From assembly GCF_001949145.1 (NCBI RefSeq), contig NW_019091825.1, positions 25,536-35,641 on the forward strand: a stretch of DNA of 10,106 bases, written 5' to 3'. Of this stretch, positions 1 through 6,959 are shown piece after piece. The stretch is from Acanthaster planci. Lineage: Eukaryota > Echinodermata > Asteroidea > Valvatida > Acanthasteridae. Position numbers and translations under genes: made by a program. A model generated the notes under the pieces. That model was given only the letters and a program-made list of their open reading frames with translations. It was not told where the DNA came from and ran no database searches. Each line of letters opens with the position of its first letter. Position 1 is the first letter of the stretch.

Positions 1-627
1 CGAATGACCAGATTTCCCACAGCGATAACATGATGATGTTGATTGTGATTTGGCTCCAAATTTGTGCACCGAAGTTTCTGGTTTAACATGTAGCTGTTGC
101 TGGAATTCCACCGCATCCTTTGCTGCGGCTTCCATTGTAGTGGCTATCTCAATGGCTTTCTCAAGTGTGAGCTTTGCCTCTGCAAGAAGGCATTTTGTTA
201 TGTTGCCTGCTCGCAACCCACAAACTAGGCGGTCACGAAGCGCTTCATTGAGATAACTGCCAAAATCACAGTGCTCAGTCAATCTGCGAAGCTCAGCGAG
301 ATATGCTGTGACAGTCTCCCCTTCATGCTGGTCCCGCTAATGGAAGCGAAATCGTTCAGCCATAACTAAGGGTTTAGGAGCAAGGTGCTTCCTTAGTATG
401 TCCACCAATTGCTGGTATGATTTAGCACTAGGCTTATCGGGAGCCGTCAGATTTTTCAACAGTCCATATGTCTTTGGTCCAATCCGGCTTATAAATGCAG
501 GCACTTTTCGATCATCAGAGATTGCATTTGCGGAGAAATATTGTTCAAGTCTTTTGATATATGTTGGCCAATCCTCTTCAGTACGATCAAAGGGATCGAT
601 TCTATCTATTAGCGATGAACTAGCCAT
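1..627 (-). pseudogene. gag: Ty3/Gypsy retrotransposon gag, 5' part, one stop
   Basis: Capsid/nucleocapsid polyprotein of an LTR retrotransposon, which would package element RNA in cytoplasmic particles. Reading leftward, it starts at ATG 627-625 (A at -3, G at +4) with MASSSLIDRIDPFD. Next comes a capsid-like helical region with WPTYIKRLEQYF, then a retrotransposon-gag core (ETVTAYLAELRRLTEHC; ALRDRLVCGLR). At the window edge is a zinc knuckle, CYRCGKSGH (C-x2-C-x4-H, positions 30-4), whose last Cys lies outside. One TAG at 337-339 interrupts the frame after RFRFH; everything after it continues in the same frame for 112 codons, so this is a single point lesion in an otherwise intact frame. 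Protease, reverse transcriptase and integrase would lie to the left, outside the window. Mag-like assignment rests on this gag type plus the serine-tRNA primer site and is inference; Gypsy-type gag is well supported. Confidence 0.88.
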
Positions 628-841
628 GTTGTATTACAGTACATATGTACGCTACACGAGTAGGCAAACACAACGGTAAGTCTATGTGTATATGTACGTA
701 CCGCACGCCGCGAAAATTTGACGTAAAACACCGTCCAAATTCACTGATTTCCAGCTCACCCCGGTGAAGAAAATCACTCTCAGTCAATAGTGGATAAGTT
801 CTTGTAACTGAATGTTCCATTAAAACTCATCCTCGTCGCCA
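620..841 (-). other. Gypsy element 5' leader with a 66-codon upstream ORF
   Basis: Untranslated leader between the primer binding site and gag. It holds an open frame from ATG 820 to TAG 622-620 (66 codons, MEHSVTRTYP...). The stop overlaps the gag start: ATGGCTAG contains both the gag ATG and the leader ORF's TAG, an 8-base overlap. The leader protein resembles nothing I recognise and its start context is weak (T at -3), so translation is uncertain. Such an overlap could allow termination-reinitiation at gag, or be chance. Confidence 0.5.
828..841 (-). promoter_or_regulatory. Primer binding site, tRNA-Ser(GCU) type
   Basis: On the minus strand this reads TGGCGACGAGGATG. It is complementary to the 3' end of animal serine tRNA(GCU), which ends CATCCTCGTCG plus CCA. 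It lies two bases inside a CA-ended LTR (ends ATGACA at 844) and about 200 bases before gag, exactly where a minus-strand primer site belongs. The 14-base match is seen directly; tRNA identity comes from remembered animal tRNA sequence. Confidence 0.8.
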
Positions 842-843
842 GT

Positions 844-972
844 TGTCATGTGTTTGTATGGGTTATACCGGGGGTAACAATGTGGACAAGCGACACTAGG
901 AGCTGCCATGTTGGAAAAGGTGATTTATTATGCTGACACTGCGTGACGTCATCATTTACATGAATATTCATG
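844..972 (-). mobile_element. 5' LTR of the Gypsy element, 3' end (other boundary not found)
   Basis: The LTR ends in ATGACA at 844, next to the primer site. On the minus strand it contains AATAAA (929-924), a polyadenylation signal about 80 bases before the LTR end, as expected for R-U5. Further in lies a perfect CRE palindrome, TGACGTCA (944-951), and a perfect 14-base palindrome, CATGAATATTCATG (959-972). The start of the LTR (a TG on the minus strand) lies somewhere to the right, perhaps between 1000 and 1250; I could not fix it because the second LTR is outside the window. Confidence 0.6.
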
Positions 973-1183
973 GTGTGCATAAGTAATACAGTTCTGATCA
1001 TGCACAATACATCACAATCCTGGATCAAGTTGATAAACTGGCTGTTCAATGAACAACATTTCAGATATCAACAGACACAATGTTTAAAATGGTTCATTCT
1101 TACGAAAAAACCAAGCACAATTGTTTTCCAACATGAATTTTGTGCAGCCTCAAAGTATTCAAAGAGTACAAAAGAATCGTACG

Positions 1184-1190
1184 TATAAAA
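1184..1190 (+). promoter_or_regulatory. TATA box candidate (TATAAAA)
   Basis: TATAAAA lies 103 bases before the ATG of the candidate gene at 1293, which would place transcription start near 1215 and leave a ~78-base 5' UTR. Its use is inference. It may instead fall inside the undefined part of the minus-strand LTR. Confidence 0.35.
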
Positions 1191-1292
1191 CATATTGCAA
1201 CGTGCACGCATGTACTACTGACTTCAAGGAAAAACATGTATCCTCAAATCGTGCAGATGCAGCCGCGAAGTGAAAGTGCGTAGTTCGTGTAC

Positions 1293-1654
1293 ATGTCTTC
1301 CTCGATCCTACACCTGCGAGTGTGCAATGCTGAGTCCCAGTTTGTGCTCATCACGGACAAAAAAAGAGATTTTTCTACTACTACATGTTGGCGAACAGAA
1401 CACTACGTCATGTATGATTCAGGTAAATACTATTTTGAGTTAGTAATATTGTTTCTGCAGGTATAAAGTTAGATGTGTATTTGACCCACAATGCCGAGAC
1501 AAAATATCAAGATTACAGGGTATTGAGACCTGAAAAGACTGGTCTGGAAACCGACATTGCAACACAACTACTTACACGTTTTATCAGGAAATTAAAACAA
1601 TCTGCCAATCTAAATCCTCCTGCGGAGCTGCAAAGTAAAGACCTACTGTTATGA
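1293..1654 (+). CDS. Candidate two-exon gene, 107 aa, unrecognised
   Basis: Join of 1293-1422 and 1461-1654. Exon 1 begins MSSSILHLRVCNAE and stays open for 43 codons to a donor CAG|GTAAATA. The 38-base intron ends in a pyrimidine-rich acceptor, TTGTTTCTGCAG. Splicing keeps frame (130 + 194 = 324 bases) and gives IKLDVYLTHNAETKYQDYRV followed by a basic, helix-prone segment (LLTRFIRKLKQ), ending at TGA 1652-1654. Unspliced, exon 1 hits a TAG in the intron. Composition is protein-like, with charged residues spread evenly and no low complexity. No signal peptide or membrane segment is visible. A TATA box lies upstream. I do not recognise the family. The intron is unusually short, and the same frame continues to 1870 with two stops, so this could also be a fragment or pseudogene of a longer gene. 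The Kozak context is weak (T at -3). Confidence 0.35.
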
Positions 1655-1870
1655 CTCATCCACCAGACCTCAGAAGTTTTTTATGATGCGGTTATGCGAT
1701 GAGCTCTCCATTGTTCACTGGAAGCTGCAGAGTGCACGGTGTACTCGACTGCAACGGTTTGGCCAGCCTCGCTGAAGGGTTCGCCTGTTCGATGTTCACC
1801 GTCGGTGGGGCTTATTGTTTACAAAGCTTTGAATGCTTTCAAAAGTTTGTATTTTGACCTCACGCCTTAG
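1655..1870 (+). pseudogene. In-frame continuation of the 1293 frame, two stops
   Basis: The frame of the preceding candidate exon continues past TGA 1652-1654 as LIHQTSEVFYDAVMR to a second TGA (1700-1702). It then stays open for 55 codons to TAG 1868-1870 (ALHCSLEAAE... ending SLYFDLTP). From 1461 to 1870 this frame has only two internal stops, fewer than the six or so expected by chance in 136 codons. That fits a decayed or frame-interrupted coding stretch, but no family is recognised. The piece 1730-1810 is richer in CpG than its surroundings. Confidence 0.25.
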
Positions 1871-1932
1871 CACAAAAAGCAGTCAACACCTACATGTACA
1901 AGACGGTATATTCAGAAAACCTTACAGAGTGC

Positions 1933-3440
1933 TTAAGTTATTGTGTTAAGAAATCGAGTCGGTCTGCTCTGAAGCACAGCCGAGGAAAAATTTAGTGCTT
2001 CAAATTTAGCCTCACTTCTTGCCTTCCAAGTGGTAAGACGAAAAATCGAACAACATTGAATCATTTTACGTTCAAGGGCCTTCACCCTAATGTCACCAAA
2101 TAAGGAATAGATGATGCTGTCTTCAGGAGATAAAAGAGACCCATAGTTGAGACCCCCCCAAGTAGGAAACAAACCACCGGTACAACAATGGGACAGAAAA
2201 CAAAAGCATGAGACAAGCTTTCAAGCTGACGACAATGTAGACAGTCACCGGTGTCTGTCTGATGTAGAATGTGGGATGCAATGGATGGCCGAAAACTCAG
2301 AGAGATGTAACGGTTGATTTTGGCAGAGTAAGTGCCCGTCGCCACACCATGGCCCAGTCCCTACCCAGACAATCCTTCTTAACTTTAGGTTGAGTCTGTT
2401 TGAGAGTCAATATGATAGCAAAAAGTCCACGGAAAGAGATTTTCTGCCCGTCGGTCACTATCGGTTCTAATTTGCGAAACATCTTAATGACTGATTCATA
2501 AAACACAGATTGGGTGACACAATGCAGTGTGTTTGACCTGGCAAGGGAGTGGACAACTCTACTTAGTGACAGACCACACCAGTAAAGCGCCAGCCCCTTC
2601 CATTTGCCAGATCCACCTGACAGTAACTGACCAATGTGGACCCCCTGCATGGCAGCCACTCTGCTCTCAATATCTATGAGACCCAGCACCCCCTCTGATA
2701 AGGGTGGCCCGGCTAACAAGTTCCATGGGGTGTCACACAAAGTCATCGATCAATTTGTTCATCTTTTTAATGAACTTTTGTGGGGGCAGGGCAATCTGGG
2801 CCGTTTTCCAAATTTTAGAAAGCGCATAAATATTTACCACTTTGACCCTCCCTGCCAGAGATAAATCACAATGCTCCCAAGTATTCAAAACAGATTTGAT
2901 TTTAGCAACCATTTCTTCTCGCATTTGATCAATAATACCACCATAACCAAAACAAATCCCAACTATTTTGACGGAGGTTGCCCACGAAATATCAATCAGA
3001 CCATGGAGCCTGCGCTTCCAACAGCCAAGGTAAACACCACTCGTTTTCAGCAGGTTAAGCACAGCTCCGGAAGCCCTTTCATATCGCTCATCAATCAATT
3101 TAAAACTCTGCCTAATAGACTTCTCATCTGCTATAGGATGAGCATATAGTGTCATCAGCATACTTGGAAAAACAGGCTTCGGTCCCGCCAGGTAGCTTAA
3201 ATTCCTTAATTACTGGGTCAGAACGAACAGCACATCCAAAGGGCTCAATCGAGAGGACATAAAGCAAAGGTGAGAGAGGGCACCCCTGTCGACCCTGCGA
3301 ATTGCAGAGAAAATCAGTTGGTGCGCATGAGTGGTGCCGTGAGAGCAGAATGGCCACCGCACAACTAACCCTTGCGCCAAAGGACCAAAAGCCAAAGCCA
3401 CAAAATTCCTGAGACCATATACGTGACTTGTGACAATTTG
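1933..3440 (-). pseudogene. Tx1-like LINE ORF2, RT second half to C-terminus
   Basis: Reverse transcriptase of an L1-superfamily (Tx1-like) non-LTR retrotransposon, which would copy its RNA at a nicked target site. Leftward from ~3440: LAFGPLAQG, then RQGCPLSPLLYVLSIEPF (3291-3238), then PGG and catalytic YADD intact at 3162-3151. A frameshift follows straight after YADD. Then come the thumb and connector (SGAVLNLLKTSGVYLGCW; HCDLSLAGRVKVVNIYALSK; KMNKLIDDFV), a second frameshift near 2740, GLIDIESRVAAMQG and LALYWCGLSLS, and a third near 2320. The family's C-terminal zinc motif CLHC-x7-H-x4-C lies at 2243-2193. A last frameshift near 2150 leads to LTTWKARSEAKFEALNF and a stop at 1935-1933. 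At least four frameshifts make it a pseudogene. The first half of RT and most of the endonuclease are absent here. Confidence 0.85.
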
Positions 3441-3454
3441 GTAATGTCCCTGGG

Positions 3455-4532
3455 GTATATACTAATCATTACCTGATTAATCTTTATCATAACCTTCATC
3501 AGGGTGCTGAAGAGAAACACAATACAGGAACGGTCGTTTTATCCGATTTCTCCAAAGCTTTTGGTTTGGTTGACCATACCCTGCTTATTAACAAGATCAT
3601 TGAAATTGGAGGGAGCTTAAATATTGTTCCCTGGATTTGCAACTTTCTATGTAACCGTCAGCAATGTGTAAGGTTCAACAACAGTACTTCTGTTTTGTTA
3701 CCCTGAATGGCGATGTTCCACAAGGCACTAATGGGACCAGTCGGTTTTCAAATTATAATAAACGATACTGCTTGTGGCGCCCACTGATTATTGGAAGTAT
3801 GTCGAAGACCTTACCTTTGCTGAAAATAGGAATATTGATGATTGCATTGCAATATGACTTAGATGAATTTTCATTGTGGGCTACTCGTAATCACCTGAAA
3901 TTGAACCCAACCAAATGCCAGGTACTTGAAGTATGTTTCAGTAAATCTGCCCCTTTTCATAACGAATTGTATATTGGTTCTGATAAACTTCAATATGTTA
4001 ACAAAGCTAAGATTCTCGGCCTCTGGTTCCAAACAGATCTCAAGTGGGAAGCCCATGTCAACCATATGACTAAACATGCTAGCAAATGTCTCTTCATGCT
4101 GAGATCCTTGAAATGATTTGTCTTTGATCATGAGGAACTTCTGGCTGCCTACATCAGTTATGTTAGACCAATGGTCGAATATATGCAGATGTAATATGGC
4201 ACTCAAGCTTATCTAATAAGCAGACTGAAGACCTTGAAAGGATACAGAAACGGGCTTGTAGGACTATTTTGGGGCATTAGTATTCCTCCTTTTCAAATGC
4301 TCTAAATGTACTCTACCTGGACACATTAGATAAAAGAACAGTGGAGCATTGCAAAAAATGTGCCCAGGAACTTCGCTCTAATTTTAGAACGGCCCACTTA
4401 TTGCCACCAACAAGGTTGGCAAGTCACGGTTGGACCTTGTGAAACAGTTGCTGCATTACCCAACTTCCAGCCAGGACCATTCGCTTTCAGAAATGTCCGA
4501 TCCCTTATTTCATTAACATTTTAAATGCTTGA
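3455..4532 (+). pseudogene. CR1/Jockey-like LINE reverse transcriptase, 5'-truncated
   Basis: Reverse transcriptase domain of a non-LTR retrotransposon, read rightward and inserted within the Tx1-like element. It opens at 3455-3660 with NTGTVVLSDFSKAFGLVDHT and PWICNFLCNRQQCVRF. Then LNGDVPQGT (3695-3730), GPVGFQIIINDTACGAH in a second frame, and KYVEDLTFAEN (3795-3827) in a third. The catalytic box is YVED, not YVDD. A long frame to 4113 gives LDEFSLWATRNHLKLNPTKC and ILGLWFQTDLKWEAHVNHM. A TGA at 4114-4116 probably replaces an Arg (CGA to TGA). Further decayed thumb sequence follows (FVFDHEELLAAYISYVRPMV), down to a probable end at TGA 4530-4532. Several frameshifts and a damaged active site mean it is dead. 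The clade call (CR1/Jockey group) comes from motif style and is moderately sure. Confidence 0.85.
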
Positions 4533-4680
4533 TTAGTGTTATATTTCTTGTGTATTTTATGTTCATTTTTAATTTTTTATTTTACTTTCTTTTATATTAG
4601 TGCTTTGTATCTTGTAATTGCCCTCTGGAATTTGGCAATTTGGCCACAAGTGACGGCAAATAAAAACATGAAACAAAATG
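4533..4680 (+). mobile_element. 3' UTR and A-rich tail of the CR1-like LINE
   Basis: T-rich untranslated sequence after the RT frame, then a perfect 7-bp hairpin AATTGCC / GGCAATT (4616-4622 and 4634-4640, 11-base loop), then ATAAAAA and an A-rich tail with GAAAC/GAAAT words. A hairpin close to the 3' end is where L2/CR1-group reverse transcriptases begin copying, so this supports a true LINE 3' end. The junction with Tx1 coding sequence falls at ~4680. Confidence 0.65.
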
Positions 4681-4772
4681 AAATAGAAATCAGTTGTGGC
4701 TGAGTTCCAGGCCTCAAAAACCTGGCGGCGCTTACCTTGGTCCCTTAACCCACTAACATTTAAGGAAAAAAA
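4680..4772 (-). pseudogene. Tx1-like LINE ORF2 N-terminus, start of endonuclease
   Basis: The minus strand reads FFSLNVSGLRDQGKRRQVFE and then WNSATTDFYF. This is the opening of the apurinic-endonuclease domain of L1/Tx1 ORF2, which nicks target DNA; SLNV-GLR is its usual first motif. The reading is cut right where the catalytic QET motif should come, because the CR1-like tail begins there. It overlaps the end of ORF1 in a different frame (ORF2 is +1 to ORF1). The rest of the endonuclease is not found anywhere in the window on this strand. Confidence 0.75.
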
Positions 4773-5453
4773 TTGATTTCTTCTTCCTTCTTGGCTGTGG
4801 TGTCACCCAACTCTCGTTATTATCATCCATGAATGTGGGACAGGAAGGATAACAAAGTCCATGTTTGGAGGAAACCACTGAAATTAGTGAATCTCCCAAT
4901 GAGGGACTGTCCGAGTCATTCTTGTTGTCTTGAGTCACTTGGGCAACTCGTTCCGCCCACTTCTTGGTGCAGGTGGCTGTGGGGATAGCATGTCAAGGGC
5001 TGCTTACTCTGTAGAAAGACGCAGAATTTTCCTTCGGAGCTTGACTTGTAGTCGTGTTCGCTTCCCCCTCCGACCCTCCATTTGGTTGTCGTACTGCACT
5101 TCTAGTAGGAAAGACCCAACCCAAATGTATGACAGGATGGGCCTTTCGAGTTCCATTCTCGCATGGTGCTTCCCATTTTCCCATCCAGCATGGCGTTGCC
5201 AACGGCCTCGGCGTACACTCAACACTTTGCTGTATGCAGAGAGCGCCGTATTAACAGCTAAATCAGACAGTTCATATGGCGCCATTGATACAGTCACGTA
5301 TGTTGTTTGCTTCCCGGCAGACATCTCAACAATAGCGTTGTTTCCGATCTGCATCGATGCACTTAGGAAATGCTGCTTGGTTGCATCAAAGATACTAGAG
5401 GGGGGAAGATAGGACAGCGCATGTTTAATTATACAGTAACCTCTGAAACACCA
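4753..5453 (-). pseudogene. Tx1-like LINE ORF1, RNA-binding protein, 5'-truncated
   Basis: Nucleic-acid chaperone ORF of the Tx1-like LINE. It is open from ~5453 without an upstream start in view: YLPPSSIFDATKQHF, then VEMSAGKQTTYVTVSMAPYE (beta strands of an RRM-like fold), LSAYSKVLSVRRGRW, KHHARMELERPILSYI and GSFLLEVQYDNQ. In related ORF1 proteins CCHC zinc knuckles follow at once. Here the frame shifts near 5085 and only EANTTTSQAPKENSASFYRV remains, so the knuckles appear deleted. A further frame (4938-4753) holds the acidic tail NDSDSPSLGD and WVTPQPRRKKK before TAG 4755-4753. The 116-codon stretch from ATG 5354 is the best preserved part. Two or more frameshifts and loss of the 5' end make it a pseudogene. 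The long open frame on the opposite strand here is its antisense shadow. Confidence 0.8.
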
Positions 5454-5505
5454 TTACGTCATCAAAATGCACTTTGGGAAAGGGCACTGCTTTGGGCAGG
5501 TAAGT
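5454..5505 (+). promoter_or_regulatory. Strong splice donor after a possible 11-codon first exon
   Basis: CAG|GTAAGT at 5497-5505 matches the ideal donor. ATG at 5467 (AAA before it) opens MHFGKGHCFGQ, ending in phase 0 at the donor. A CRE/ATF-like TTACGTCA (5454-5461) sits just upstream of the ATG. This could be a short first exon of a host gene running right. No matching downstream exon is proven, though acceptor-like CTTCAG sites occur at 6097 and 6419. Confidence 0.3.
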
Positions 5506-5911
5506 AAACGTGCTCTCGGCGGCGAAGCAGAATGTGCGTGTTAACTATATGAAAAAATCCTGTTTTAATTAAAGACAAATACAACAGGAAATGGATCAAA
5601 AAAGGATGCAGTGATTGACAAGAAGAGTAGCAGATGAAGTTTTTGTCATTTTTGTATGTCACAATGCTTTCTGTTCTTCAAGGGGTGAGAGGAAGCAAAT
5701 CCAACCATTTAAACCATATTTTCCTGAAGTAATTATTGATATTACACTCCTCTGTTTTCTGATTTTTATGACAGAGACAAATCAAGCAATTTCCAAAACT
5801 TCCACATTTATTTTTCCCTGTATTACATTATCTTTCTTAAGTACATATTCATAAATATAATCAATAAATAAATTAATATAGGAATATTTCACTAATCAAA
5901 TCAAAGAGCCT
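5506..5911. other. AT-rich intergenic or intronic DNA, no gene seen
   Basis: No convincing coding sequence on either strand. It becomes strongly AT-rich toward 5840-5880 (repeated AATAAATA words). A 15-base word, AGTTTTTGTCATTTT, at 5638-5652 recurs exactly at 6359-6373 and is followed in both places by TGTAT and, further on, a CTTCA word, so a third, weaker relative of the ~330-base duplicated unit may be present. Confidence 0.5.
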
Positions 5912-6474
5912 CTTAAACAAATTTAAGTTCCTGTTTCATAAGTGTTCATTCCTTTTGTTTCTGACGAATGGTGGGCCTCTGTAGTTGGATATTTGAAATC
6001 AATCAAGCCATCAAAATAAAGTATAGTTGTTTGGAGATTGTGTAATGAACTTTTAAGCATCAAAAGATCATTTACATTTGTACCTATTTTCTTCAGCAAA
6101 TGGGCAAATCACAAATGCAGACATATCAATTTTTTGGATAAACTTTAAATACTCTTATAAATGACATACATGTATTCTACAAATGAATATGTAATATTAA
6201 TTTTTCATTGTAACTGATTAATGAAAACTTTTATATACGAAATACTCAAACACATTCAGTTGCTCTGTCATAAGTATTTCATTTTCAATGAACAATGGGT
6301 GGCTGCAGTTTAATTTTCAGTCAATCAACTGAGCAATATGAAGGATATCTCTTTAGAGAGTTTTTGTCATTTTGTATATTTTTTTGGTAATCCCTTACAA
6401 CAGTGCCTTTTTTCTTCAGCAATTGCACACAAGTGACAAACTATGCAGACACATTGGATATTTTGATCAACTTT
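5912..6474 (+). repeat. Diverged tandem duplication, two units ~330 bases apart
   Basis: 5912-6146 matches 6245-6474 in the same order and orientation. Paired landmarks are CTTAAACAAATTTAAGTT / CTCAAACACATTCAGTT, TCATAAGTGTTCATT (5936) / TCATAAGTATTTCATT (6268), AATGGTGGGCCTCTG / AATGGGTGGCTGCAG, TTCTTCAGCAA (6089 / 6412), TGCAGACA (6116 / 6444) and AACTTT (6141 / 6469). Offsets stay between 323 and 333. The last part can be read as protein in both units: CRHINFLDKL and CRHIGYFDQL, each a few codons after a TTCTTCAG acceptor-like site. The units may be duplicated exons with flanking intron, or two copies of an unknown repeat. Confidence 0.6.
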
Positions 6475-6507
6475 CTTTTTTTTTTCTTTCCTTTCAAGCC
6501 AGTCTGT
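6475..6507 (+). other. Pyrimidine tract with AAG, acceptor-like
   Basis: A run of T with a few C (CTTTCTTTTTTTTTTCTTTCCTTTCAAG) ends in AAG. It resembles a strong polypyrimidine tract with a suboptimal 3' splice site, and lies at the end of the second unit of the duplication. It may equally be simple sequence. Confidence 0.3.
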
Positions 6508-6583
6508 CTTTTGGTCAAGTCCTTGTAGTAGAACTTTACTGCAACATGCAATATGAGACAAGAAATGAGACAAATTTAGTTTC

Positions 6584-6850
6584 TTGATTTCTTTGACACA
6601 AACTCAAACAGACAGTTCTACCTGTAACTGCAAGAATTCTGTCCACAATTCATTTCCTAATATGTTTGATGTGGAAAAAGTTGTTGAAGCATTTGACAAA
6701 CACTTTCTCACATACCTCAACGAATTTGACAAGATTTTCACTGGGCACTGTCAAGCCTCCAAAGTCAGACTGGTGACTGCTGTATGCTTTCACCACTTCC
6801 TGCTGGGTGACCCATTTTCGAGTGAAATGATGCCTTGGAAGCCAAGATGA
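6584..6850 (+). CDS. Unrecognised open frame, 88 aa, possible exon
   Basis: The frame opens at ATG 6584. Its convincing part is 6655-6830: FPNMFDVEKVVEAFDKHFLT, then YLNEFDKIFTGHCQASKVRL and VTAVCFHHFLLGDPF. This is amphipathic, helix-rich, protein-like sequence with balanced charge and no simple repeats. An acceptor-like AACTCAAACAG (6601-6611) could start an exon here, and CGA|GTGAAAT (6818-6827) is a weak donor. I do not recognise the family. It could be a host exon, the remains of a LINE ORF1 (a CR1-like ORF2 fragment follows on the same strand at 6960), or chance. The stop follows PWKPR in a poorer region. Confidence 0.3.
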   Translation: MISLTQTQTDSSTCNCKNSVHNSFPNMFDVEKVVEAFDKHFLTYLNEFDKIFTGHCQASKVRLVTAVCFHHFLLGDPFSSEMMPWKPR

Positions 6851-6927
6851 AGCTTTTCGATGGACTGGCTGCTCGCTTAGCTAAAGCTGAAAAGACCATG
6901 GCTAAGCTAACGATGCTGAACAGCTGA
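6826..6927 (+). other. Short open frame with coiled-coil character
   Basis: Frame NDALEAKMKLFDGLAARLAK, then AEKTMAKLTMLNS and TGA (33 codons plus stop), shifted relative to the preceding open frame. Spacing of Leu, Ala and Met is heptad-like, as in coiled coils. It lies just before a LINE endonuclease remnant on the same strand, so a piece of a LINE ORF1 coiled coil is possible but unproven. Confidence 0.25.
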
Positions 6928-6959
6928 ATTAACTTGAGTGATTTTCTCGACGAAATAAC

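Noticed and set aside
50-256. 68-codon open frame on the plus strand
   Set aside because: It is antisense to the gag frame, which has clear retrotransposon-gag and zinc-knuckle sequence on the minus strand.
2634-3149. Plus-strand frames of 76 and 92 codons
   Set aside because: They are shadows of the Tx1-like RT and connector on the minus strand.
3871-4206. 111-codon minus-strand frame
   Set aside because: It is antisense to the CR1-like RT segment with LKLNPTKC and ILGLWFQTDLKW on the plus strand.
4930-5412. 160-codon open frame on the plus strand, the longest in the window
   Set aside because: It lies antisense to the Tx1-like ORF1, whose RRM-like sequence is recognisable. The plus-strand translation is rich in Arg, Ser and Cys and has no family features.
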